A DNA stretch of 64,000 bases from Cordyceps javanica (taxonomy: Eukaryota; Ascomycota; Sordariomycetes; Hypocreales; Cordycipitaceae), in the NCBI GenBank assembly GCA_036850795.1, contig JAAECO010000004.1:2976001-3040000 (forward strand). Direction: 5' to 3'. The translations under genes were made by a program, and so were the position numbers. This document shows, in pieces, positions 1 to 11,062 of this stretch. A model generated the notes under the pieces. The model was not told where the DNA came from. It saw only the letters and a program-made list of their open reading frames with translations, and did not search any database. Positions within the stretch are counted from its first letter, which is position 1; every line of letters begins with the position of its first letter.

Positions 1-461
1 ATTCAAAAAGGGGCTCAAAGAAAGGAGAGAAGATCGCAGGGTAGACGGCGATGGTTCTGCGTGGGGCTCCGATGCTGGCAAGCTCGAGGAGACGAGAATA
101 CTAGAGCTCCTAGACGCGAAATGGAGCAAGATGAACGACACGGTAAGGGTTTCTATTCACTGTCTGTCTTGTATCCGTGTGCTTATATCAGATGTAGATG
201 AACACCAAGGCAGTTCCTCCTCCCGCCGCCTTGCTGCCAAAAATGCCTTCCGGGCGCGACATTCATACCATAAAACCATACGCACCTCCAACACTAGACC
301 AGAATGCTCTAGATGCTATGAGAGCGCCGCCTGAGCGCGAGGATAATTTTGAGGGTGATCTGAGCTCCGACCCAGACGAATCAGGGCCATCAAACCCTCC
401 AGGCGCTTTTCCGGCTGCAGAGTACTCTGGTGGTAGGGGGACAGGAAGCTCGTACTACTAA
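1..461 (+). CDS. C-terminal end of an unrecognised protein (5' truncated by window)
   Basis: Only the last part of the gene is present. The frame is open from base 2 through exon 1 to 142. An intron at 143-197 (GTAAGG donor, TAG acceptor) joins a last exon at 198-461, and the frame stays open across the junction. The visible piece is about 134 residues. It starts with a Lys/Arg/Glu-rich stretch (LKERREDRR), then a short helical-looking part (EETRILELLDAKWSKMNDT), then a Pro-rich acidic tail ending SGGRGTGSSYY before TAA. The nearer AG at 190-191 was rejected as acceptor because it brings an in-frame TAG. I do not recognise the family and assign no function. The tail looks disordered. Confidence reflects the clean splice and the long open upstream frame. 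Confidence 0.6.
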
Positions 462-660
462 GCGTGCATGCAAACACAATCTACTTGGAAGGACTGAGAC
501 CCAAGACACCGTGCCAACATATCGAATCTAATATAGCGACAATATATAGTTCAAGCATTCAAGTATATATAGATGAATCAGCAGGTACTAGCCTGCCTAT
601 TACGGGTTGGGCTAGTACTTTATATCATTCAGATTCCCGCTGCCCGGCTCTTATACTTTG

Positions 661-1495
661 TTAATCGGAAGCGGAATTGGTCGCAAGAATTGTGAGAAGG
701 GTTGTTGTTGAGGGGCATGGAGGCTTGGAAAAGGTCGGCCAAGGCTTGCAGTCAGGGATGCAGCTGGGCGCCGAGTTGTAAGCGACAGAGCAGCATGGGT
801 CGAGTGAATGTCTGGAGACTTACCCGCCATACATCATTCCGCACTCGTTGATGTAATCGACGCAGACTGTGCGCGTGCGGCAGTCATCCACGGAGCTCGT
901 GGTAGTGGGAGGGGCTGTGGTCGTGATGGTGGTGCTTGTTGTTGAAGGGCAAGGCGGTTTGGAGAAGGTCGGCCACGGCTTGCAGTCGGGCACACATCTG
1001 TTGCTTTTGTGTGAGCAAACAAAAACATTCATCACTCTGCTATCACCAAAGACTTACCCGCCGTACCACATGCCGCATTCATTCACATAGTCGAGGCAGA
1101 CGGTGCGTGTGCTACAATTGTCTTGAGTGGGCGTCGAGGTTGGAGGGTTGGTGGTGGTCGTTGTTGAAGGGCAGGGGGGTTTGGAGAAGGTCGGCCACGG
1201 CTTGCAATCTGGCACACATCTTTTTTGTTTTTGGCGAGTTAGTGAATGGCCAAGGTGATAAATTGGTTTATTCGGAGACTTACCCGCCATACCATATCCC
1301 ACATTCGTTGACATAGTCGAGGCAAACAGTGCGTGTGCTGCAGTTGTCTTGAGACGAGGTTGTCTGTGTGGTCGAAGGCGGGCTTGTAGTGGTGGGAGTA
1401 ATAGTTAAGATGGTGCAAGCACCGCCGTGATTCCCATTCGCTCGAGCGAGTGCCGCAAGAGCGAGGAAAGCAGAGACTTTTGTCATCATCGTCAT
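661..1495 (-). CDS. Secreted Cys-rich protein with three tandem six-Cys domains built from duplicated exons
   Basis: Four exons: 1495-1284, 1219-1058, 997-824 and 763-661, giving 216 residues. The chosen ATG (1495) gives MTMMTKVSAFLALAALARANG, a probable signal peptide; the frame extends upstream only to a GTG. After it comes a six-Cys unit of the form NCSTRTVCLDYVNECG.WYGG joined to CVPDCKPWPTFSKPPCP. This unit occurs three times, separated by Thr/Pro-rich linkers likely to be O-glycosylated. Every intron cuts each unit at the same place, in phase 2 of a Gly codon between YG and GC, so the two internal exons (162 and 174 bp) are symmetric and can be duplicated without frame loss. The introns are 60-64 bp and all begin GTAAGTCT. 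Total Cys is 19. I do not recognise a named domain. A wall-associated protein, effector-like protein or carbohydrate-binding protein are all possible. Function unknown. Confidence 0.75.
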
Positions 1496-3965
1496 TGGGG
1501 CGGTTATGTCCACGCGTGGTGCTATGCAGCAGGTCGGAAGTTGACTTGTTCACGTTCGTAACTGTAAACAAGAACCTTGAAAAAGTACGGGAGAATCATG
1601 CTACATTAAATACTAGACACGCGCCGCCCGTATTTAGCTCATCAGCCGCTCGCTTGTTGCACGCCTAGAGGGAAACATTCTTGGACGAGGCCTGGGCGCG
1701 AGCTCTTGGCAACCTGTCACAGCCAGAACAAACAGGCGGCGGAGTTGATCGCAATAGAGGCAAGGCACCAGCCCGATGGCTGGAATGCGCCATAAATTGC
1801 CCAAGTATACTCCGTATGCCGAAATCGAATAGTATGAGGAAGAAGTGGACAGGGTCGAGCCCACGGCCCCGGTCACCAGGCCAGTTCGAGTGGCGATGCG
1901 GCGACGGCTGCATCGCAAGCGTGGAGGCTAATGCAGCCAGCCTTACACTAAGGTAGGCCTTAATTTGCAAAGCAAGCCCCATGTTCTGGGAACACGAGCA
2001 CGCCCATGACGTTGCTGGGGGTTAAAAAAAAACAAATTGATCGCGGGGGAGGCGAGATGGCTCCGAAAAGGCTGCAAAGTATCCCGTATTCCTGAATCCT
2101 ACCTATCGAGCATGCAGAGAGGCCTGTGCTGGCCGCGAGCGCTGGACGAGGCTTGAGAGAAGGAGGATAATTATACGTTAAAGCTGCTCCTGGGCTGAAT
2201 AGGTCCCGGTCATGGCGTCGCTGCCGCGTCTCTTCGGGCTGTCGGCTGAATGACAGGCAACAGTCTCAACGTCAATAAGCATACCCATCTACTCCCGACT
2301 TTTTACTTCCCCTTCCCTATGTAGGCAATTCATGCTCTCCAAAAGGAAATAGCAATCGACTCCGCTGGCAACATGTTCTTGTTGGAAAGAAAATGTAACA
2401 ACGGCGACTTGGCTTACGGGTATCGGTAGGGGAAACGGCGTTGTTGTTCTTGGGTGTGTGTTTATGCGTACGCTTTGACATGCAACATGCAATCTCCAAC
2501 GCAAAATCAGCTGGAAAGCAGAGTCAAAGGATTCAAGACGCCAATACGGCAGCTCGGACAGCCACACGCAAGCTGAAAGGCAAGGGAGACATGGATACGA
2601 GGTTTCCCAGCTAGTTTGTCCATCGAGGGGCAGCAAGCCTCATTGGGGTGGCGTCTCGTCAATTTTATGCATGGTTTTTAGACAGATTCGGACCCGTACA
2701 AATCGTCTGCAGAATGCGGCAGCATCCTGGTCTGTAGAAGCGGACTTTTTGGGTCTCTCGCTCTTTTTCCCAGTGAGCCAACCTTGCATCGATGCTGTTC
2801 GAACCCTACGAGGAATTTGAAGCACTTTACAAATCCAACTCAATCCAATGCTAGTCAGTTTTGTTGCGTTAGGGCAAGAGTGGTAGTAGTTATCGGGCAA
2901 GGCTCCCCTTGAGAAGTCCAGCCAGCTGATGAGTAGTCACACCCAGATATCACCCCCGCTCGTATTGGCGAGGCCTGGATCTACGAATGGTTATAGGGCT
3001 GGAGCGCCGCTTTGGGATGTTTCAACCAACTAACTGCCAGTTGTGGAAGCGCCGCGCCGCAGGCCATTGTCCTTGACAGGCTGCAAGCCCTGCTGACAGT
3101 TCTGGGAGGAAAAATTTGCCTGGTGCTGACTAGGTACGGATGCATACATGAAGTGGTGCCACTGCAGGGAAACATGCTGCAGACAGAGCGTGGGCTCATT
3201 TCCATGGCAATGCTTTTTTTTTTCTTGCAAATGCTTCCTTTGTTTTCATTACTTGCATGGCCTCGCCTCTCTTCTGCCTCAAGTTCTCAAATTCAACATT
3301 AGACACTGCGACGCAAAGTTTATCGGGTTGGTAGCTTCGCTCTTAGTCGAGGAGAACTCGGTATGCAAGCGCCATATGCACCTTGTCGGAAAAGTTGAAT
3401 CATGTCTTTTTTTTGGCGATACGTACTGAGTATCTGCCTTTGTTTTGATTCATCCTATTTGGACCATGACCACCAGCGCCACCCACCAATTCAGCCCACT
3501 TACACCAGCGCAGCATCATTCCTCCGGATCCCAGATCTTGAGGGTTATATTTATGGTCAAGCTTCCAAAGCGTCTCTTCATTTCACCTCTCCTTTGCCAA
3601 TTCATTGTTCCCTCGTCCAATTGATTGCTCCTCGACTTCCTGTCACTTCATATTATGTAATGCGGTGACAAAAGCGTTGAATCGCGCTGGACTCCACCAA
3701 CAAAAAAAAATGGTGGCCAACAAAGGAGAGGCGGCGGCGGAAAAAAAAAAGTTGGTTAGTTAGGCGGATCATGAGGAGTCCGTCGTATGGAAGGCTAGCA
3801 TCGGATTTACTCCCCTTTTTCACCATTTGAAATTCTCAACCGTCTTCGCGAGCGAACCCGATCCTGCGGACCATCATCGTCCAGGATAATCTTCCGGCGG
3901 CTCTCGGATTGAGCAGGACAGGTTACTGGCGTTTTCGAAATTTCCCTTTTACGTCACACTCTTCC
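1496..3965. other. Intergenic region, no supported gene
   Basis: About 2.5 kb holding the divergent upstream regions of the Cys-rich gene and the PTC7-like gene. Open frames here (for example 1665-1982 and 2289-2636 on the minus strand) lack family resemblance, consensus introns and consistent codon bias. The last 300 bases before the phosphatase are pyrimidine-rich in places, and a TTACGTCA (CRE/ATF-like) octamer lies at 3949-3956, ten bases before the ATG. No RNA gene was recognised. Confidence 0.5.
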
Positions 3966-4252
3966 ATGGCCGCGGCGGCGTCTGTGAGGCTCGCCATTGC
4001 GAGGCCGGTTCATGGTATGTCGTTGCTCCGTGCTGTTGCCCGAGATCAACAACCTGTTGTGCACCTTGAGCCGCATCGCGAATGACGCACTGCTTGCTAA
4101 CTCATTCCACAGCACAGGTGGCGCGCGCCCGCCTTCTCCGGTCGTTGTCATCTTCATCTCAGCCCAGCACGGACCCAACCACGACGACGATATCAACAAT
4201 CAATATGCCTCGTCGACCATACTCTTCCTCCTCCGCCTCTTCTTCTTCTTCT

Positions 4253-4293
<41 letters not shown>

Positions 4294-5443
4294 ATCATCA
4301 TCGTCATCCTCCTCCTCCTCCTCCTCCGCGCTCTCCGCCAAGAAGCCGCGCTTCTCATACAACATTGCCGCGTCATTCATCGCAAAGGACCGGCCGTTTG
4401 ACCCTGCGACGCACGTTTTCCACTTCAACCCGTACAACCGGATACAGCCGCCGCGGCACCGCCGGCGCTCCTCGCGGCCCGAGTCCGGTCACGACGCCTT
4501 CTTCGCCTCACGCGTCCATGAGACGGGCGGTGCCGTCGCCTTCGGCGTCGCCGACGGCGTGGGCGGCTGGGTCGACTCGGGCGTCGACCCGGCCGACTTC
4601 TCCCACGGCTTCTGCGACTACATGGCCTCGGCCGCGTGGGAGCACCAGCCCGCCGGCGGCGGCGGCGGCAGCGGCGGCGGCATCAGCACCCTGACGGCCC
4701 GCAAGCTCATGCAGCTCGGCTACGACGCCATTTGCGACGACAAGGGGGTCCGCGCAGGCGGCAGCACTGCCTGCGTCGCCGTCGCCTCGCCCGACGGCCA
4801 CCTCGACGTCGCCAACCTCGGCGACTCGGGCTTCCTGCAGCTGCGTCTCAACGCCGTGCACAGCTACTCGGAACCCCAGACGCACGCCTTCAACACGCCC
4901 TTTCAGCTGTCCATCGTGCCGCCCAGCGTCGCCGCGCGCATGGCCGCCTTTGGCGGCACCCAGCTCAGCGATCTGCCCCGCGACGCCGACGTCACCCAGC
5001 ACCGCCTGCGCCACGGCGACGTGCTCGTCTTCGCCACCGACGGCGTTCTCGACAACCTCTTCAACCAGGATATCCTGCGCGTCGCCAGCCGCGTCATGGG
5101 CGCCGCCGCCGCCTGGACCATGAGCGAGGCTGGCCAGGTGCAGGTCGCCGATGACCTCGACGCCATCGTCCGTAGCCCCGTCCAGCCCGGCCGCGCACCC
5201 GGCAGCAAGCAGCAGCAGCAGCAGCAGCCCGAGCGCGCCATCACGCTGCAGAGCCTCCTCGCAACGGAGCTCGTCCTCGCCGCCAAGCGCGCCAGCGTCA
5301 ATACCAAGCAGGATGGGCCATTCGCAAAGGAGGTGCAAAAGTACTATCCGCAGGAAAATTGGCACGGCGGCAAGATTGACGACATCTGCGTTGTCGCTGT
5401 CGTAGTGGTTGAGGATCCCGTGTCTACACGAAGCAAACTATGA
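3966..5443 (+). CDS. PTC7: Mitochondrial PP2C-type protein phosphatase, PTC7/PPTC7-like
   Basis: Exons 3966-4014 and 4113-5443, 459 residues. The ATG opens MAAAASVRLAIARPVHAQVARARLL, a basic Ala-rich leader that looks like a mitochondrial presequence. The intron (GTATGT, branch GCTAAC, CAG) is in phase 1. The longer open frame starting at 4082 begins inside it. PP2C motifs are clear: FGVADGVGGW at about 160-169, ANLGDSG around D254, FATDGVLDN around D326 and KIDDICVV around D440, supplying the metal-binding Asp residues. Family knowledge: yeast Ptc7 acts in mitochondria on coenzyme Q synthesis, and human PPTC7 on mitochondrial protein import and metabolism. Odd features are a run of 30 Ser at 59-88 and a short Gln run before PERAITL. 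Retaining the intron would hit an in-frame TGA, so a yeast-style intron-retained membrane isoform is not supported here. Confidence 0.9.
4238..4327 (+). repeat. Trinucleotide tract encoding 30 consecutive serines
   Basis: A (TCN)30 tract inside the PTC7-like gene, preceded by four more Ser codons and one Ala. It is made of blocks of TCT, alternating TCA-TCG, TCA and TCC, so it is a compound rather than pure microsatellite. The opposite strand reads as poly-Asp/Glu, which creates a spurious antisense frame. The tract lies between the presequence and the catalytic domain and is probably a flexible, length-variable linker. Confidence 0.9.
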
Positions 5444-6093
5444 CTGTGATCAAATGTGCTGGAGCGAGGTTTCTAGATATTGCTGTTTGTGAAATTATTC
5501 TTGCTCTGTCTATATACTGGGACATGTTGACTTTTGGGCATTTGGGAGTTCTTCTGTTTCGTCATTTATTTTAGAACATTTAGACGGCTGGGCATTTAAA
5601 AAACAGCAACGCAAGTACTCAGACGATGCGATGATACTACTCGCATTTATCCTATTTCAGTTATTTTCCCTCCTTTTGTCATTCGTTAAGACACCGAATC
5701 GGTGGTATTGCTGATATTTAGTACAGTTTCCTTGAATAGAGAAACCTCGAGTTAGACTTCAAGGTGAGCATGCTTGCACCACGTGTGATTATCCGCCACC
5801 CTTGGTGTATTTTGTCTCCGCCGAGGCGAAAAAAGACATCATGACTTTTTTTTTATTCAACCCCCCGCAGCAAACTAGCCGGGGAAGACTGAAAGAATAA
5901 TTCGATATCCACTTCGTACGGGTCTTTATGCTTCTAGATCGGCTGGATCGGAAGACATTTGCATGATGTCATGCAACTTGAACGATACCCTAGAACGGGT
6001 GCTAGAACATCAGCCAACGCGTAAACAACGTAAAAACAACAACTATTGCAATCAGCTTCCGTTAGAATATAGAGACTTGACAAGTTCGTCATC
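5444..6093. other. Intergenic region before the mitochondrial carrier
   Basis: Holds the 3' flank of the phosphatase gene and the promoter of the carrier gene. A CACGTG hexamer, the core bound by bHLH regulators such as Cbf1, lies at 5780-5785, about 310 bases before the carrier ATG. A single hexamer is weak evidence. No coding frame is supported. Confidence 0.5.
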
Positions 6094-7113
6094 ATGGATG
6101 CCTATTTGGTTCGTAATCCCGGCTAGCCAACGCGGTCAGCTACATGCAGCTGCTGATGAATTCATTCTAGGCAGGTGCTCTCGCTGCTTTGACTGTAGAT
6201 GCGATTATATTCCCATTTGATACTCTCAAAACCCGACTGCAGAGCCAGGATTACATCCAAAAGTATGCAGCGGGCGGCAAAAATAATGCGCTGGCTTTCC
6301 GAGGACTATACCAAGGAATAGGAAGTGTCATTCTGGCTACGTTACCGGCTGGTAAGGTCATCTTGGGAAACTCAGACAAGTGACTAATACGATCCAGCTG
6401 GCATGTTCTTTTCTACATATGAACTGTCCAAAAGGGCACTTTCAGAATCATCACTGGCGCTGCCCTTGCCAGTTATGCACTCTGTCGCTTCTGCAACAGC
6501 GGAGGCAGCCTCCTGCCTGGTGCTCACACCCGCGGAACTAGTTAAGCAGCATGCACAGATGATACGCTCGGAAGGTAACCAAAAACCGCGCTCGGCAACT
6601 TTAACCGCATTTCGCGGCCTGTACGAAGCCGGCGTCGGGCGAAGGCTATTTACGGGCTATACGGCGCTTCTAGCACGCAATTTGCCTTTGACAGCAATGC
6701 AGTTTCCCATTTTTGAGCATCTTCGTTCGTTGTTGTGGTCAACCAGACCGCAGCGAGATCCAGGGCAGCCGCAGATTCTGGAGACGGGTGCAATCGCAGG
6801 GGTGAGCGCGGCCGTTGCGGGGGCAATCGCAGCGTTCATTACAACCCCCAGCGATGTGGTCAAGACTCGGATGATGCTATTGACAGGTACCAGTAACAAT
6901 GATAATACTGTGGGTAGTGGCCAAAAGCAGGCGGTGCCAGAGCGGCGGCCGTGGCAAGTAGCAAAGCAGGTTTATCGCGAAAGTGGAATGAGAGGGTTGT
7001 TTCGAGGCGCTTCTTTGCGGTCAACGTGGACGGCAATCGGCAGCGGGCTATATCTTGGGACGTACGACGCTGCAAAGCTCTGGCTGAGCGGTAGCGACAA
7101 CGTGTACGGGTGA
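6094..7113 (+). CDS. Mitochondrial carrier family protein, probable S-adenosylmethionine carrier (PET8/SAMC-like)
   Basis: Three exons: 6094-6108, 6171-6351 and 6398-7113, 303 residues. Three solute-carrier repeats carry the signature motifs FPFDTLKTRLQS, TPAELVKQHAQM and TPSDVVKTRMML. The stretch FRGLYQGIGSVILATLPA resembles yeast Pet8, which imports SAM into mitochondria for methylation, biotin and lipoate synthesis; this substrate is inferred from resemblance. Exon 1 is only 15 bases (MDAYL). Its border is uncertain: a GTTCGT donor with the TAG acceptor gives MDAYLAGALAAL, typical of carriers, whereas a GTAATC donor at 6113 with a CAG acceptor gives MDAYLVRALAAL. Both remove 62 bases. Six membrane helices are expected in the inner mitochondrial membrane. 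The second intron is 46 bp with a CTAAT branch point. Confidence 0.88.
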
Positions 7114-8491
7114 CATATCTCAAAGTAGGTAGAAGACGTTGAGGCTCGGTAGGCGATTAGGAGTATGAACATGGATGGCGCAACCGTGGCGGTAGAGATT
7201 GATAAGCCATCTGACCAAGTTAGCAGTAGAGAGCAACAAAACTAGTCGCACCATCGTGAATTCCAGCCCTCTCAAATTTCTTCTTGTCGGGAAAAAGAAT
7301 AGCCGTTCGAGAAGTCTGCATTGCGTCGGATTTTATGAATACGCAGAGCTGCTGTTGCATCATATTCATCAGCTGACTGATGAGACTCAGAAGCCGCTGT
7401 TAGATAAGTCGTAATGAAACATATTGGGGGGTGTATGCTCAATATGTAGATCTAAAGAGTGCGTAACAATACGGTCGGCTCCTATAGCGGGCCTTGGGTG
7501 GGAGCGGGCGCACAAGCGATGAGCAATGCTGACCCCATGATGGTGCCATCTTGGAACCCCTCAATCAATGTGCGCTAATCGGCGAGAAAGCATAAGCGTA
7601 AACGCACCGGCCGACTTGGTGTGGGACTGGTGGAAGTCGCATCCTTTTTTCCAATTACTTACTTAGAAGTTGTCCATCAACTAGTTGGCGTCGCGTGGCT
7701 CACGCCGTGCGGATGGGCTCTTACGCTAAACTTTGTTGCGCCTGTGTGTGTTTGATGGCGTGAAGACGACGGAAAGACCACCTAATATGCGCTGGGAATT
7801 GGTTCAGACCAGAACCTGGACCAATGCACCGACACATGGCCTCTCCGTATTCGGGCTGCTAGGCAAGTAGGCTGAGTACCCATGACTATTCGTGTCGGCA
7901 GGGCACATCTGCGGCACTCGGCGGTGCTCCCGAAGCCGAACCATGCTGCAAAGGCTTTCAGACAACGCTGCTCAGGCCAAATGGCCAGGCCTTACCTCTG
8001 CCTTCCAGTGGCGCCGATCCTAGAGAATGGCGAAATCGCTTTGCCCAACTGCCTCATACCTACCCATACACCCACCCCCTTTTCGTCCAAGCGACCTAGA
8101 AGCCAGGCTTTGAGTATCCCGACACTCACCATCCACACCGGTCCCGCCGCCCGTCTCGTAATAACGCTGGCTGCATCGATGCTTGACGCTGACTGTCGGT
8201 GAGTTGTCTCCAACCTGCGCCAAGACCAATCCCCCATAGTGTCGATAAAAGCCTTCGTCTTTTCCGCTAGGTTCCCTGAGCTTGCCTTTCTTTCCCTTTC
8301 CCCCCACCCACACGTGTAACTGCACACCGGTTTCGTGATTCGATTTTGACTCGTTTTTCGCCCTTGTTTGCCTCTTCATTTTGTCAACAACAGAGATCAG
8401 CGTGTCCAGTCGCAGCGTTTCACGTTTGCGCAGCAACTTGACTAACGGCAAGCCTGCGCCAAGCACATTCGAACAAGGCTCAACTGCAGCA
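7114..8491. other. Intergenic region, no supported gene
   Basis: Contains the 3' flank of the carrier gene and the promoter and 5' leader of the UPF0643 gene. Open frames at 7199-7414, 7882-8202 and on the minus strand at 8020-8466 have no recognisable family. The in-frame extension of the downstream gene to 8381 starts at TTG, not ATG. No RNA genes or repeats recognised. Confidence 0.45.
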
Positions 8492-9252
8492 ATGGCTGCT
8501 CAACAAGTGGTGACACTTCTTCCCACCGAACCGCCCAAACTTCTCAGAGACTTGAGCGAAGGTAGTCTCGACGATGTCCGTCCATGGAGCGAGCCTCGCT
8601 TCATCGTGCAATCCCCGTACACCGAGCTCAAACACCAGTTGGATTTGACCACACTTGATTATGAGAATGCGCTGCTGGCCAAGGCCCTGAGTACTCTCCG
8701 TGCAACTCGCGAGGATTACGCCGTTGCGTCGTACACCGAGTCCTTTAACTGGCCAGATGTCATGACCCGTCTCCAATCGCTGGCGAGCATATACGGCCAA
8801 CAGTACCAGGATGCCACCTTTTACATCGTCGCATTCCGCTCACAAATAAAGCCCAGCACCGATTACAGCCACCTGGGTGAGCTCGACCAGGCAGCCCATC
8901 TCGAGGCTATCGAAAGTGGCGGATTTCTCAAGTATGTCGCGTGCAAGCCCTGCCGCCATCTTCCCGAGTCAACTGACCCAAGGGGCAAGGCCGCGCTCTG
9001 TTTCTGGTGCTCGTAAAGCTAACATATGGCAGGTACTGGTTCGGCTCCCCGGACTCGGAGCTGCGCAACTTGGCCACATGCCTCTGGCGTTCCAAGGAAG
9101 ATGCATTTGCCGGAGGGCGTGGCCCCGCTCACAAAAAGGCGGCCATGTCTACCAGATCGTTGTATGCATACTGGAAAATTGACCAGCACCGTCTCACCAT
9201 CCGCAACAACGCGGAGGACTGGGAAATTGTACCTTGGGCCGACGACGCTTGA
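8492..9252 (+). CDS. UPF0643-family protein of unknown function
   Basis: Exons 8492-8931 and 9033-9252, 219 residues. The intron (GTATGT, branch GCTAAC, CAG) splits an AAG codon and joins SGGFLK to YWFGSPDSELRNLATC. The C-terminal half (YWFGSPD, RNLATCLWRSKEDA, then a Trp-rich end WEIVPWADDA) resembles the fungal UPF0643 family represented by S. pombe PB2B2.08, which has no assigned function. The protein is probably soluble; no signal peptide or membrane segment is visible. The first in-frame ATG was chosen as start (MAAQQVVTLLPTEPPK). Upstream frame lacks an ATG. The gene sits alone between two long non-coding stretches. Confidence 0.82.
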
Positions 9253-9862
9253 GCGGTGAGACTGCGATGTCTGTGAGCATTTTCGGGTTTGTTTTTGGCG
9301 GAGCACTGTTTTATCAAATTTTTTTCCTGCGTTTGAGTTTCTAGGGCGCTGTGAGCCGTAACTGCGACGTCATAATTCATGGTTTCAAACGAGGCCTTTT
9401 GCAACAGAGAAAGCTTGGGGTTGTTGAATTGCGTGCAGAGCGCAAATAAATTCGTCAAAAACCCTAGCTAACGCTATAGATGCTTTAAAGATAGAGAATA
9501 CAATTTTTCCAAAGAAATGTTAGCAGTGAGAACACTGGTACTGGGCACAATACCTCATGCAGTGAGTGCTTAGAGATGGGTCACTGCCTTCCAGGGCGTC
9601 GTAGGTGATGATGCAAAATGCAGGTTACGGTGCTCAACCTAGAGTAGCTGCCGGCGCTAGACATAAGGCCTGGCGTATTGCCACAGTTGACCGCCTTCCA
9701 CCCACAACCACCCACAAATCCACACAGGAGCGAAAAAGTTCGATATTCCACGCCACGCCAGCGAAACACGGTAAACTCTCTGCAGCCCTCGCCCAGCGCC
9801 CGGATTCACGCCCTGCAGCATCTCCTACGGCCCGCGCACGACATATATCCGAATCCGTCATC
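9253..9862. other. Intergenic region, promoter of eIF3h
   Basis: Six hundred bases with the 3' flank of the UPF0643 gene and the upstream region of eIF3h. An open frame running from 9605 into the eIF3h first exon is out of frame with it and shows no family resemblance. Nothing else recognised. Confidence 0.45.
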
Positions 9863-11062
9863 ATGGCCGAAACTACTACGGACGCGCCTGTTCAGGCCGT
9901 GCAGGTCGAAGCTCTCGTGAGTTGATTCATGCCCCACCTCGCGTTGCCTTCCCCCTCACTTCTGCTAACCTGATGCGCGGCCGTAGGTGATTATGAAAAT
10001 TGCGAAGCACTGCTCGACCAACTTTCCCAGCATGGCTACCGGTGCCCTTGTTGGAATGGACCAAAATAACGTCCTCGGGGTCACAAACGCATTTCCTTTC
10101 CCCACTGTCGACTCATCGGCCACCGATAGCCACCAGAACGATGCCGCCATGATTGCCGCCGCGGCTCCTCGCCAAAAGTCCAACATTGCCTACCAGAATG
10201 AGATGATTCGTCATCTTAAGGAAGTCAACATTGACGCGAACAACGTCGGTTTCTACACAAGCGCTACCATGGGCAACTTCGTCAATATGGGCCTCATCGA
10301 GAATATCTACTTTTACCAGAAGGAACAGAACGAGACCGTCGCTCTCGTCTACGATACCAGCAGAAGCTCTCAGGGCAACCTCAGCCTACGAGCGTTCCGC
10401 CTTACAAACACTTTCATGAATGCCTACAAGGAGGCCAAGTTTACCACCGAGAGGTATGTATCCAGAAATGCAACCAAGCCGTGTACTAACAAGGCCATAG
10501 CCTGCAAAAGTCAAAGCTCACTTTTAAGGATATCCTTGTTGAGCTTCCTGTCACCGTGCACAACTCGCACCTTCTCACTTCCTTCCTCCACCAGATCCCC
10601 TCTGGTCCTTCACAAGACGATCTGGAGGGGCCTACGACGCTGGCAGATCTTGAGCGCGAGCCCATCAACGCCCCGCTGTACCCGAACATCGACAACCTCG
10701 ACGTTGCTGTCGATCCTTACCTGGAGAAGACTTGTGACTTGCTTTTGGAGAGCATCGAATCACACTACACCGACCTGAACAACTTCCAGTTTTATCAACG
10801 CCAGCTTGCTCGCGAGCAGACCAAGATTTCGCAGTGGCAGGCCAAGCGCAAGGCCGAGAACGCCCAGCGTACTCTTGCCAAACAGCCCCTTCTTCCCGAA
10901 GACGAATGGCAAAGGCTGTTCAAGCTGCCACAGGAGCCTAGCCGTTTGGAGGGTATGCTCAACGCCAAGCAGGTCGAGCAGTACGGTAAACAGGTGGACG
11001 GTTTCACGGCTGGCATTACCTCGAAGATGTTTGCTGTGAGAGAAAATCTTCTACCGCAGTAA
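9863..11062 (+). CDS. Translation initiation factor eIF3 subunit H (MPN domain)
   Basis: Exons 9863-9916, 9987-10453 and 10501-11062, 360 residues. Exon 1 encodes MAETTTDAPVQAVQVEAL. Exon 2 begins VIMKIAKHC and carries the MPN fold (PSMATGALVGMDQNNVLGVTNAFPFP). It runs through GFYTSATMGNFVNMGLIENIYFYQ, typical of eIF3h. Exon 3 continues SLQKSKLTFKDILVELPVTVHNS and ends with a helical C-terminus. The catalytic metalloprotease motif is not evident, as expected for this structural subunit of the translation pre-initiation complex in the cytoplasm. Both introns have clean donors (GTGAGT, GTATGT) and TAG acceptors, and phases match exactly. Length fits the family. Confidence 0.93.

Noticed and set aside
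3768..3791. ATGAGGAGTCCGTC, reminiscent of a hammerhead ribozyme core
   Set aside because: The CTGATGA and GAAA core boxes are not both present and no flanking stems pair convincingly.
4508..5365. 285-codon antisense frame over the PTC7-like gene
   Set aside because: GC-rich codon bias artefact; the sense frame has clear PP2C motifs.
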